Assembly: GCA_963974915.1 (NCBI GenBank)
Contig: CAXBES010000011.1
Coordinates: forward strand, 73,939-137,938
Origin: CAXBES01 sp963974915
GTDB taxonomy: Bacteria > Bacteroidota > Bacteroidia > Flavobacteriales > Flavobacteriaceae
Direction: 5' to 3'
DNA length: 64,000 bases
Below the pieces are notes generated by a model that ran no database searches, was not told the origin of the DNA, and worked only from the letters and a program-made list of their open reading frames with translations. Positions 6,694 to 15,401 of the stretch are shown here, piece by piece (within the stretch, counting starts at the first letter, position 1; each line of letters starts with the position of its first letter). A program made the position numbers and the translations under genes.

Positions 6694-9441
6694 ATGGCTG
6701 AAGTAAAATCCATACGACTCAACAAAGTACTACGTGAATTTAACATCTCGTTAGATCGTGCCGTAGAGTTCTTAAGCTCTAAGGGACACGAGGTTGAAGC
6801 TCGTCCTACTACCAAAATTTCAAATGAAGAATACCAGGTTCTGTTTGATGAATTTCAAACAGATAAAAGTAAAAAGGTAGCTTCAAAAGAGGTTGGTGAA
6901 GAGAAACGTAAAGAGAAAGAAGAGCTACGTTTGGAACGCGAACGAGAGATCGAAGAAAAGCAGAAGAAAGAGTCTTCAAGGGTCATTAAAGCTGAAGCTA
7001 AATTAAACGCACCAAAACAGGTTGGCAAGATCGATCTTGATGCCGGTAAGAAGAAAGCAGAAGCCAAACCGGAGAAGGTTGAAAAACCTGCCGAACCTGT
7101 AAAAGCTGAAAAAACTGAGAAAGCGGCACCAAAAACCGAAGAAGTTTCGGTTGAAAAACCTAAAAAAGAGGCGCCGGTAAAAGCTTCAGAAAAAGAAGAA
7201 GTTAAGAAAGAGCCTGTCGCCGAGGCGAAAGTTTCCGAAGTAAAGAAAGAAAGTAAAGGGATTGCCGAAGAAACCGAAAAATCTTCAGAAGGTCAAACGG
7301 TTACTACCAAGTATAAAAAACTTGACGGACCAAATTTCACCGGTCAAAAAATTGACCTTACTCAATTTAAGAAACCGGAGAAGAAGAAGGTTGAGAAGAA
7401 GGATGATAAAAACGAGAAGAAAGGTAGAAGACGTAGAATAAGTAAAGAACCTTCTAAGGGAAGCGGAAATTTCAGAGATAACAGAGGTGGCTCGAGAAAA
7501 GGCGGCGGAAGAACCAATGTCCCTAAAGAGGAGCCGAGTGAAGAAGAAGTACAAAAACAAGTTCGTGAAACTTTAGAGAAACTTCAAGGGAAGTCTTCTA
7601 AAGGAAAAGGGGCAAAATACAGAAGAGAGAAAAGAGATAGTCACCGTCAGAAAACAGAGGACGAACTGGCACAACAAGAAGCAGCAAACAAGCTGTTAAA
7701 ACTTACCGAGTTTGTAACAGTAAGTGAAGTTGCAACCATGATGGATGTTCCGGTTACCAAAGTAATTTCGGCTTGTATGTCGTTAGGAATGATGGTAACG
7801 ATGAATCAACGTCTAGATGCCGAAACACTTTCTATCGTTGCAGACGAATTTGGCTTTGAAGTAGAATTTGTAACCGCCGATATTGAAGAAGCAGTTCAGG
7901 AAGAACAAGACGCTCCCGAAGATATGGTTTCAAGAGCTCCAATTGTGACGGTAATGGGACACGTTGACCATGGTAAAACATCGCTTCTGGATTATATTCG
8001 TGAAGAAAATGTAATTGCCGGAGAATCCGGTGGAATTACACAGCATATTGGTGCTTATGGAGTTGAGTTAAAAGACGGACAAAAAATTGCTTTCTTAGAT
8101 ACTCCGGGTCACGAAGCGTTTACCGCGATGCGTGCCAGAGGAGCGCAGGTAACAGACCTTGCGATTATTGTAGTGGCGGCAGATGACGATATCATGCCAC
8201 AAACCAAAGAGGCAATTAGTCACGCACAAGCTGCGGGAGTTCCTATTGTATTCGCAATTAACAAAATTGATAAACCCGATGCTAATCCTGATAAGATCAA
8301 AGAAGGCTTAGCACAAATGAACTTATTAGTTGAAGACTGGGGTGGAAAGATCCAATCTCATGATATTTCGGCTAAAACTGGTGAAGGTGTTCCCGAATTA
8401 CTTGAAAAAGTATTACTGGAAGCCGAATTATTAGAGCTACAAGCAAATCCGAATCGTTTAGCCAACGGTACTGTAGTTGAAGCATTCCTTGACAAAGGTC
8501 GTGGATATGTATCTACTATACTCGTTCAGGGTGGAACATTGAAGATAGGGGATTATGTATTGGCCGGTCAAAATAGTGGAAAAGTAAAAGCCATGCACGA
8601 TGAGCGTGGTAAAAATATAACACAGGCAGGTCCTTCAACACCGGTTTCTATCTTAGGATTGGATGGAGCACCACAGGCAGGTGATAAGTTTAATGTATTT
8701 GAAGACGAACGGGAAGCAAAAACTATTGCAACCAAACGTACTCAATTACAACGTGAACAATCTGTTAGAACGCAACGTCATATTACACTTGATGAAATTG
8801 GAAGACGTATTGCTCTTGGTGACTTTAAAGAATTGAACATTATCCTAAAAGGAGATGTGGATGGTTCGGTAGAAGCCTTGACAGATTCGTTCCAAAAACT
8901 TTCTACAGAAGAAATTCAGGTGAATATTATTCATAAAGCCGTTGGTCCAATTACCGAAAGTGATGTGTTGTTGGCGTCAGCTTCCGATGCGATCATTATT
9001 GGATTTAACGTCCGACCTATGGGGAATGCGCGACAGATAGCCGATAAAGAAGAAATCGATATCAGAACATACTCTATTATCTACGATGCGATTAACGACC
9101 TGAAAGATGCAATGGAAGGAATGTTGTCACCGGAAATGAAAGAAGAGATCACTGGTACGGCAGAAATTCGCGAAACTTTCAAAATATCGAAAGTGGGAAC
9201 AATTGCCGGTTGTATGGTATTGAGTGGAAAAATATTCCGAAACTCAGGTATTAGATTGATACGCGAAGGTGTAGTTGTCTTTACCGGAGAACTTGAGTCA
9301 TTAAAGCGATTTAAGGATGATGTAAAAGAAGTTTCTAAAGGGTACGACTGTGGAATGCAGATCAAGAATTACAACGACATCAAAGAAGGTGACATCGTTG
9401 AAGCCTTCCAGGAAGTAGCCGTAAAGAAAAAGTTGAAATAA
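6694..9441 (+). CDS. infB: Translation initiation factor IF-2
   Basis: A 915-residue IF-2, the GTPase that delivers initiator tRNA to the ribosome. The first 60 residues are a small N-terminal fold (IRLNKVLREFNISLDRAVEFL). About 270 residues of Lys/Glu/Pro/Ala-rich disordered linker follow, then a conserved IF2-N domain (about 330-390). The G domain begins near residue 417 with VTVMGHVDHGKTSLLD (G1), then DTPGHEAF (G3) and NKIDKPDANPDK (G4). The C-terminal domains II-IV follow and end in EVAVKKKLK. The long charged linker varies between species. The gene closes the rimP-nusA-infB operon and is followed by a good terminator at 9470-9500. Confidence 0.97.
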   Translation: MAEVKSIRLNKVLREFNISLDRAVEFLSSKGHEVEARPTTKISNEEYQVLFDEFQTDKSKKVASKEVGEEKRKEKEELRLEREREIEEKQKKESSRVIKAEAKLNAPKQVGKIDLDAGKKKAEAKPEKVEKPAEPVKAEKTEKAAPKTEEVSVEKPKKEAPVKASEKEEVKKEPVAEAKVSEVKKESKGIAEETEKSSEGQTVTTKYKKLDGPNFTGQKIDLTQFKKPEKKKVEKKDDKNEKKGRRRRISKEPSKGSGNFRDNRGGSRKGGGRTNVPKEEPSEEEVQKQVRETLEKLQGKSSKGKGAKYRREKRDSHRQKTEDELAQQEAANKLLKLTEFVTVSEVATMMDVPVTKVISACMSLGMMVTMNQRLDAETLSIVADEFGFEVEFVTADIEEAVQEEQDAPEDMVSRAPIVTVMGHVDHGKTSLLDYIREENVIAGESGGITQHIGAYGVELKDGQKIAFLDTPGHEAFTAMRARGAQVTDLAIIVVAADDDIMPQTKEAISHAQAAGVPIVFAINKIDKPDANPDKIKEGLAQMNLLVEDWGGKIQSHDISAKTGEGVPELLEKVLLEAELLELQANPNRLANGTVVEAFLDKGRGYVSTILVQGGTLKIGDYVLAGQNSGKVKAMHDERGKNITQAGPSTPVSILGLDGAPQAGDKFNVFEDEREAKTIATKRTQLQREQSVRTQRHITLDEIGRRIALGDFKELNIILKGDVDGSVEALTDSFQKLSTEEIQVNIIHKAVGPITESDVLLASASDAIIIGFNVRPMGNARQIADKEEIDIRTYSIIYDAINDLKDAMEGMLSPEMKEEITGTAEIRETFKISKVGTIAGCMVLSGKIFRNSGIRLIREGVVVFTGELESLKRFKDDVKEVSKGYDCGMQIKNYNDIKEGDIVEAFQEVAVKKKLK

Positions 9442-9469
9442 ATATTTTTAAACACAACTAATTCATATA

Positions 9470-9500
9470 ACGACTCTCATTTTTTTGAGGGTCGTTTTTG
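9470..9500 (+). terminator. Rho-independent terminator after infB
   Basis: ACGACTCTCA (9470-9479) pairs with TGAGGGTCGT (9486-9495) with one G-T wobble, around a T6 loop. A T-rich tract follows. It lies 28 bp after the infB stop. Confidence 0.8.
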
Positions 9501-9506
9501 TTTTTT

Positions 9507-9800
9507 GGGCGTGCCCCAAACCTACCTCTCGGTAGAAAGACAGGTCTTGGTCGGGCTTTCGGTAGTCGCTTCCAGACCGAACCTTAGTGAGCGTTGGACC
9601 CTCGTCCAGACCGAACTTCGTGAGCGTTGGACTCTTGTCCAGACCGAACCTTAGTGAGCGTTGGACTCTTGTCCAGACCGAACCTTAGTGAGCGTTGGAC
9701 CCTCGTCCGGACCGAACTTTAGTGAGCGTTGGACCCTCGACTGGACCGAACCTTAGTGAGCGTCTGGAGAGCTCCCACAATACCTCAATCCCTCACGCAG
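9507..9800. repeat. Intergenic repeat element containing about six 34-bp tandem repeats
   Basis: This fills most of the 447-bp gap between infB and the lipocalin-like gene and contains no convincing ORF. The tandem units start at 9572, 9606, 9639, 9673, 9707 and 9741. They are 34 bp long (unit 2 is 33 bp; the last is cut short near 9768). Each unit has the core CCAGACCGAAC, then TTAGTGAGCG, then TTGGAC. The outermost arms TCCAGAC (9571-9577) and GTCTGGA (9762-9768) are exact reverse complements, so the array sits inside one dyad. The flanks (GGGCGTGCCCC near 9507 and CCCTCACGCAG near 9800) resemble elements I recall from intergenic regions of other marine Flavobacteriaceae; this is memory, not a search. 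The region is more GC-rich than its surroundings. Confidence 0.85.
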
Positions 9801-9888
9801 AAATCCTTTCAATCGTGTAACGTGTGTTTAGAATAATAAGTAAATAATAATATTGAAATTAAACAGTTGATAATTAAACACTAGTAAT

Positions 9889-10305
9889 ATGAAGAGATTT
9901 AAAATTATTTATATACTTTTTGCTTTCATTGTTTTTAGCTGTGAAAAGGATAAAAGCAATGAACAGTTAAGTGTGGATCTTATTGGTTCATGGAAACTAA
10001 CAGAGACTTCTTTTAGTGATGGAGGTTCTTCCGGGGATTGGTCTCATGTTCCCGTTGAAGATCAATTTTTAATTCATTTCAACAAAGATTTGACTTATCT
10101 ATCACAGAATGATATGATTTCCTGTAATTCAGGAAGTTTTAGTACAGATGAGGGGATCCTCTTCCTTTACCCCGCCGGAGGTCAGTGTAACGACTCCAAA
10201 TTCGGATATAGTATCTCAGATTCAATGGTGCTTACCTTGATTGTTCAAGACAATAATTGCATTGAATTTTGTGGGTATAGACTAATTAAAATTGAAGAGC
10301 GATAG
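9889..10305 (+). CDS. Lipocalin-like lipoprotein
   Basis: A 138-residue lipoprotein with signal MKRFKIIYILFAFIVFSC and lipidation at Cys18. The mature part begins with LIGSWKLTETSFSDGG, the GxW strand typical of the lipocalin-like/DUF4488-type small barrels common in Bacteroidota. It contains four further cysteines (in MISCNSG, GGQCND, NNCIEFCGY) that could form two disulfides. The ligand is unknown. The gene stands alone and is convergent with the SPOR-domain gene. No clear -7 element was found upstream; the preceding gap is filled by the tandem repeat element. Confidence 0.72.
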   Translation: MKRFKIIYILFAFIVFSCEKDKSNEQLSVDLIGSWKLTETSFSDGGSSGDWSHVPVEDQFLIHFNKDLTYLSQNDMISCNSGSFSTDEGILFLYPAGGQCNDSKFGYSISDSMVLTLIVQDNNCIEFCGYRLIKIEER

Positions 10306-10336
10306 GCCTTTTTTATTTTCGCCTATAACCTATAGC

Positions 10337-10723
10337 CTACTTCGGTTTCAAAATAAAAGCAGACGAAAAAGTTCTCTGAATTTCGATTAAAGCACGATCG
10401 GCATCAAGACGGGAGCTAAAATTCCCGACCCACACCTTATAATTGGGGGTTTCATATTCTATTGAAGCAGGCCATGCTCCGTAACTGCTTCGGTACTTTC
10501 GAATGGTCGAATTCGCCTGATTCAATTCTCCGTAATACAGCTGAATGGTATAACCATCTGTCAGTTTATTCTCCTTTTCCAACCCCTTTTTCAATTCTAA
10601 AAGCTTATGGATCTTTGCGTCTTCATTTACCTTTACAGTTGCCTGCTGGGCAAAAGTCGTTTCAGAAAAAAGCAATACTAATATACTGATAGTAAATAGT
10701 TTATAAATTGGGATAATTTTCAT
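10337..10723 (-). CDS. SPOR-domain periplasmic protein
   Basis: 128 residues with a Sec signal peptide (MKIIPIYKLFTISILVLLFSETTFAQ) and a C-terminal SPOR domain (about 55-128). The SPOR part shows GYTIQLYYGELNQA and YKVWVGNFSSRLDADRALIEIQ, the two halves of the domain's repeated beta-alpha fold. SPOR domains bind denuded peptidoglycan glycan strands. The protein has little beyond the domain, so its cellular role is not clear. It is divergent from the act operon. Confidence 0.85.
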   Translation of the reverse strand: MKIIPIYKLFTISILVLLFSETTFAQQATVKVNEDAKIHKLLELKKGLEKENKLTDGYTIQLYYGELNQANSTIRKYRSSYGAWPASIEYETPNYKVWVGNFSSRLDADRALIEIQRTFSSAFILKPK

Positions 10724-10741
10724 AGATTTAATGCTTTAATG

Positions 10742-10749
10742 CAAATGTA
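10742..10749 (-). promoter_or_regulatory. Candidate promoter of the SPOR-protein gene
   Basis: On the minus strand TACATTTG (TAnnTTTG) lies about 20 bp before the start at 10723. A TTTTTG stretch sits 23 bp further upstream, slightly beyond the usual -33 spacing. Confidence 0.5.
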
Positions 10750-10847
10750 AAAGATAATAACTTTAACTACTGCAAAAATATTATTTAGAATAAATATAAA
10801 TTATCAATTAACACTTTATTTGGATTTCTAAAATCGACTTTATAATG

Positions 10848-10855
10848 TACTTTTG
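10848..10855 (+). promoter_or_regulatory. Candidate promoter of the act-cox operon
   Basis: TACTTTTG fits TAnnTTTG about 93 bp before the actA start. A TTTG at 10819-10822 is 25 bp upstream, which is longer than the usual spacer. The resulting leader of about 90 nt would be unusually long. The 225-bp gap between the SPOR gene and actA otherwise shows nothing clear. Confidence 0.45.
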
Positions 10856-10948
10856 TGCCGTTATTTATGGCGCATAAGTACATTCAAGTTGCTTCAAATA
10901 TAGTAACCAATTACGTGCCAAACTATTGACAATAATATAACCATTAGT

Positions 10949-12283
10949 ATGCAAAAGGTGAAGTTATTAAATCTACCCTCTCAATTGTCACTTGTACTGT
11001 TGGCTTTAGTGCTAACGTTTTCAACTACCACATTCGCTCAAGCAGATTCTGCAGATGAAGCTGATCAAAATCCCATTGAAGCTCCGGCTGCTGATGGTGT
11101 TGGTGATGCTGCGGCGGGAAAAGCATTGTTTAATGCGAATTGTGCGGCTTGTCATAAATTAGACAAAAAGGCGACGGGACCTGCACTTAGAGGAGTTGCA
11201 GATAAATACGATCGCGAGTGGTTGTACTCCTGGATCAAAGATAGCCAAGGGCTTATTAAGTCCGGAGATGCATTGGCAATTACACTATTTGAAGAGAATA
11301 ATAAATCGGTTATGCAGTCTTTTCCTGCATTATCGAATACCGATATTGATAATATTTTAGCTTATACCAGTGAGCCAAAACCAGAGCCTCCCGTTGCCAC
11401 AGCAACCACAGATACAAACGGTGGTGGTGAAGGTGGTGGAGCTTCAAATAATATTATTCTAGGAGCTTTAGTTCTTGTTTTTCTTTTGTTGGTAGTAATG
11501 TTGTTTCTGGTAACAGGAACTCTAAAAAAGATCGCTGCTGCAAATGGTGTTGAATACCCCGAAAAAGAAAAAAGCCTTCCAATTTGGAAAGCGTTCGTTC
11601 AAAATCAATTCTTAGTGCTGGTAACGAGTATTTTCTTGTTGTTAGGTGCCGGTTACTTTGCATATGGTTGGATGATGCAGGTAGGTGTTGATCAGGGCTA
11701 TGCTCCGGTTCAGCCTATTCATTTCTCTCACAAGATCCACGCTGGCGATAATCAAATAGATTGTAATTATTGTCACTCCTCAGCGAGAAAGAGTAAAACA
11801 TCAGGGATTCCTTCTTTAAACGTATGTATGAACTGTCATAAAAACATTTCAGAATACGCGGGAGAAGCAGATCCGGAGAATGGATACACCCAGGAATTCT
11901 ACACGGGAGAGATTAAGAAATTATACGACGCTGTGGGATGGGATGAAGCTACACAAGCATATACAGGTGACACTAAACCTGTAAAATGGACACGTATTCA
12001 CAACCTTCCCGATTTCGCATACTTTAATCACTCACAACACGTAACGGTTGCCGGAATTGCTTGTCAGAAGTGTCACGGTCCGGTTGAAGAAATGGAGATC
12101 GTTGAACAGTTTTCTCCGCTTACTATGGGATGGTGTATAAGCTGTCACCGTGAGACCAATGTAAATATTGGTGGAAATGAGTATTATGAAAAGATTCACG
12201 AAGAGCTTTCTAAGAAATATGGAGTTGACCAATTAACGATCGCTCAAATGGGTGGATTGGAATGTGGAAAGTGTCACTATTAA
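10949..12283 (+). CDS. actA: Alternative complex III multihaem cytochrome c subunit ActA
   Basis: 444 residues with a Sec signal ending near FAQ30. Six CxxCH haem-binding motifs are visible. One (CAACH, Cys65) lies in an N-terminal class I-like cytochrome c domain. Five (CNYCH, CMNCH, CQKCH, CISCH, CGKCH) lie in the C-terminal cytochrome c3-like part. Two membrane helices separate them (about 163-187 and 217-237). Alternative complex III oxidises menaquinol and passes electrons along its haems to the terminal oxidase, and ActA carries the periplasmic haem wire. It is first in the operon actABCDEF-coxB-coxA, which encodes a likely ACIII-oxidase supercomplex as known from Flavobacterium johnsoniae. 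The mono-haem domain fused to the pentahaem part is noted separately. Confidence 0.93.
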   Translation: MQKVKLLNLPSQLSLVLLALVLTFSTTTFAQADSADEADQNPIEAPAADGVGDAAAGKALFNANCAACHKLDKKATGPALRGVADKYDREWLYSWIKDSQGLIKSGDALAITLFEENNKSVMQSFPALSNTDIDNILAYTSEPKPEPPVATATTDTNGGGEGGGASNNIILGALVLVFLLLVVMLFLVTGTLKKIAAANGVEYPEKEKSLPIWKAFVQNQFLVLVTSIFLLLGAGYFAYGWMMQVGVDQGYAPVQPIHFSHKIHAGDNQIDCNYCHSSARKSKTSGIPSLNVCMNCHKNISEYAGEADPENGYTQEFYTGEIKKLYDAVGWDEATQAYTGDTKPVKWTRIHNLPDFAYFNHSQHVTVAGIACQKCHGPVEEMEIVEQFSPLTMGWCISCHRETNVNIGGNEYYEKIHEELSKKYGVDQLTIAQMGGLECGKCHY

Positions 12284-12311
12284 GAAAATAAAGTTAATTA
12301 CAAGTAACAAT

Positions 12312-15300
12312 ATGGCATCAAACAAGAAATACTGGAAAAGTGTTGAGGAGCTAAACGAAAACAGCTCTATTGTTGAGACGCTACAACAAAATGAATTTGT
12401 GGAAGCAATTCCTACAGACGATTTTTTGGGCGATAAGGAAACATTAGAGGCTTCTTCAACCACACGTCGTGATTTCTTAAAGTACGTTGGATTTACAACT
12501 GCGGCAGCTTCTTTGGCTGCTTGTGAAGGTCCGGTAATTAAATCGATACCTTATGTGGTAGCGCCAGACGAAATTGTACCGGGAGTTGCAAATTATTACG
12601 CATCAACAATAGCAGATGGTTTTGATTTTGCCAACGTGTTGGTAAAAACCAGAGAAGGCCGTCCTATTAAATTAGAGCGTAACGATCTTGCCAAAAATGG
12701 CGGATCTGTCAATGCGCGTGTACAGGCTTCGGTTTTGTCACTTTATGATAGCAAGAGATTGATGGCGCCATTAGTAGATGGTGCAGAGGTATCCTGGGAA
12801 GATTTTGATACCAAGGTAGCTCAAAAGATGAATGAGATGACCGGGAAGGATGTTGTGTTGTTAACACAAACTTTTGCTAGTCCGTCAACTTCAAAATTAA
12901 TCAAAGAATTTACTGCCAAGTATCCTAATGTTCGCCATGTTGTTTACGATACGGTCTCTTCTTCGGAAGCATTAGATGCTTTTCAGAATAAATATGGGAC
13001 AAGAGCATTAGCAGATTACGATTTTTCGAAAGCTGAAGTTATCGTTTCAGTGGGTGCAGATTTCTTGGGAGACTGGCAAGGTGGAGGTTATGAAGCCGGA
13101 TATGCGAAAAGTCGTATTCCGAAGAACGGAAAAATGTCACGTCATATTCAGTTTGAGGCAAATATGTCACTTTCGGGAGCAAATGCAGATAAGCGGGTTC
13201 CGGTTAAGCCATCTCAACAATTAGAGGTTTTAAAAGCGTTAACAGGAGGAAGTGCTTCAGGTCTTTCAGAAAAAGTGCAGGAAGCGGTAAACAATGCAAA
13301 AGCACAGCTTGCGAAAGCGGGAAATAGAGGTGTTATTGTAACCGGATTGCCGGATGTTTCAGCTCAAACTATGGTGCTAAACGCAAATGCGAATAGCGTT
13401 GTAATGGATACCGCTAAGCCGAAAATGACCCGTATGGGAAGTACTTCCGAAGTAATGTCTGTTTTAAATGGTGTTATTTCGGGAAGTATTAAAGGTATGA
13501 TCACGGTTGGAGTAGATCCGGTGTATTCATTCCCAAATAATGAAGCATTTACAGAAGCCTATAAGAATCTTGAAATGTCATTGGCATTTGCAATGAAGGA
13601 GAATGCAACTGCTGCCGCTTCACAATTAGTAGCTGCCACTCCGCATTATTTAGAGTCTTGGGGTGATGCACAACTTAAAAAAGGTACCTTCAGTTTAATG
13701 CAACCTACAATTCGTCCGTTATTCGATACGAGACAATTTCAGGACAGTTTGTTGCAGTGGACGGGGAATTCAAAAAAATACTACGATTATATAAAGGAAT
13801 CTTGGACAGACGTGTTAGCCGGAAGTTCATGGAATAAGGCTTTAGAAGCCGGGGTTTTTGTTAGCACTTCAGAAGTGGCTATGGAGCCGGCTACCACTGC
13901 AGAGGGCGATACTATGATGGAAAGTCATACTAGTAACGGAGCTCTTTCGGCAGCTAGTCAGAATGGAGGTCTTGAACTTACTTTATATACAAAAACTTCA
14001 ATGGGTGACGGCCAGCAGGCTAATAACCCATGGTTGCAGGAGATGCCGGATCCTATTACGAGAGCATCCTGGGACAATTATGTGACGGTTTCTGCTGCAG
14101 ATGCCGCCGATATGGGTCTGGAAAATACACATGTTGCAAATGGCGGTCTTAACGGGAGCTATGTTAATGTGAAAATGGGAGACGTTACAATAGAGCGTGT
14201 TCCTGTTTTAATTCAGCCGGGTCAGGCAAAAGGATCGGTAGGTTTGGCTTTAGGATATGGAAAAACTCATGCAGTTCAGGAAGAAATGCAAACTGGAGTG
14301 AATGCATATCGCTTGTATAACAATTTTAGTTCGGTGCAGAGTGTTTCCCTGGAAAAGGTAGGTGGTATGCACGAATTTGCTTGTGTACAGCTTCATAATA
14401 CAATGATGGGAAGAGATATTATCCGTGAAACTTCCCTCGAAATATTTAATACAAAAGATGTTCACGAGTGGAATGAAGTTCCTATGGTATCGAAAGATCA
14501 TCAGGAAATTCCTGTAACTTCTCCCGATGCAGATCTTTGGGATAGTTTTGATCGCTCGATAGGACATCACTTTAATCTTTCAATCGACTTAAATGCTTGT
14601 ACCGGTTGTGGTGCCTGTGTTATTGCTTGTCATGCAGAGAACAATGTTCCTGTGGTAGGGAAAGATGAAATGCGTAAGAGTCGTGATATGCACTGGTTGC
14701 GTATTGATAGATATTACTCTTCTGAAGAATCTTTCGAAGGAGATGGTGATAAAAAAGATAATATCTCCGGATTAGGAAGCTCGCTTTCTGAATACGGAGA
14801 AATGGAAATGGCTTCCGAAAATCCGCAAGTCGCTTTCCAACCGGTAATGTGTCAGCACTGTAACCATGCACCTTGTGAAACTGTTTGTCCGGTAGCGGCA
14901 ACATCACACGGACGTCAGGGTCAGAACCATATGGCTTACAACCGTTGTGTAGGTACGAGATACTGTGCAAACAACTGTCCGTATAAAGTGCGTCGATTTA
15001 ACTGGTTCCTGTACAACGAGAACGACGAATTCGATTACCACATGAATAACGATCTTGGAAGAATGGTATTGAATCCCGATGTTGTTGTTAGATCAAGAGG
15101 AGTAATGGAGAAATGTTCTATGTGTATTCAAATGACGCAGAAGACGATTTTAGACGCGAAGCGGGATGGAAGACCTGTTGGTAAGAATGAATTTAAAACT
15201 GCGTGTTCAAGTGCTTGTGATACCGGAGCAATGGTATTTGGTGACATCAATGATCACGATAGTGACATATACAAAGAGAAAAACAATAATAGAATGTATC

Positions 15301-15374
15301 ACTTATTAGAAGCTGTAGGTACAAAACCTAATGTGTTCTACCAGACTAAGATAAGAAATACAAAAGAAGTTTAA
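12312..15374 (+). CDS. actB: Alternative complex III iron-sulfur subunit ActB (molybdopterin-oxidoreductase-like)
   Basis: 1020 residues from the ATG at 12312, which is preferred over an upstream ATG at 12252 that lies inside actA. Residues 51-56 are TRRDFL, a twin-arginine signal, and a lipobox ends at Cys71 (SLAACEG), so it is a Tat-exported lipoprotein. The first about 750 residues are molybdopterin-oxidoreductase-like but should lack the cofactor, as known for ActB. The C-terminal part holds four ferredoxin-type Cys clusters: CTGCGACVIAC, CQHCNHAPCETVC, CVGTRYCANNC, and CSMC paired with CSSAC. This subunit forms the Fe-S chain of the complex on the periplasmic side. It follows actA by 28 bp. 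Confidence 0.94.
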   Translation: MASNKKYWKSVEELNENSSIVETLQQNEFVEAIPTDDFLGDKETLEASSTTRRDFLKYVGFTTAAASLAACEGPVIKSIPYVVAPDEIVPGVANYYASTIADGFDFANVLVKTREGRPIKLERNDLAKNGGSVNARVQASVLSLYDSKRLMAPLVDGAEVSWEDFDTKVAQKMNEMTGKDVVLLTQTFASPSTSKLIKEFTAKYPNVRHVVYDTVSSSEALDAFQNKYGTRALADYDFSKAEVIVSVGADFLGDWQGGGYEAGYAKSRIPKNGKMSRHIQFEANMSLSGANADKRVPVKPSQQLEVLKALTGGSASGLSEKVQEAVNNAKAQLAKAGNRGVIVTGLPDVSAQTMVLNANANSVVMDTAKPKMTRMGSTSEVMSVLNGVISGSIKGMITVGVDPVYSFPNNEAFTEAYKNLEMSLAFAMKENATAAASQLVAATPHYLESWGDAQLKKGTFSLMQPTIRPLFDTRQFQDSLLQWTGNSKKYYDYIKESWTDVLAGSSWNKALEAGVFVSTSEVAMEPATTAEGDTMMESHTSNGALSAASQNGGLELTLYTKTSMGDGQQANNPWLQEMPDPITRASWDNYVTVSAADAADMGLENTHVANGGLNGSYVNVKMGDVTIERVPVLIQPGQAKGSVGLALGYGKTHAVQEEMQTGVNAYRLYNNFSSVQSVSLEKVGGMHEFACVQLHNTMMGRDIIRETSLEIFNTKDVHEWNEVPMVSKDHQEIPVTSPDADLWDSFDRSIGHHFNLSIDLNACTGCGACVIACHAENNVPVVGKDEMRKSRDMHWLRIDRYYSSEESFEGDGDKKDNISGLGSSLSEYGEMEMASENPQVAFQPVMCQHCNHAPCETVCPVAATSHGRQGQNHMAYNRCVGTRYCANNCPYKVRRFNWFLYNENDEFDYHMNNDLGRMVLNPDVVVRSRGVMEKCSMCIQMTQKTILDAKRDGRPVGKNEFKTACSSACDTGAMVFGDINDHDSDIYKEKNNNRMYHLLEAVGTKPNVFYQTKIRNTKEV

Positions 15375-15401
15375 ACTAACTAAGAAATAGTATATAAAGA
15401 T

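Noticed and set aside
9572..9768. Possible CRISPR array because of regular short repeats
   Set aside because: The 34-bp units are contiguous with no unique spacers, and no cas genes are nearby. It is a plain tandem array.
10302..10326. Bidirectional terminator between the lipocalin and SPOR genes (ATAGGC and GCCTAT)
   Set aside because: The stem is only six base pairs with a 13-nt T-rich loop and no clear T-run after it, so it was not listed as a feature.
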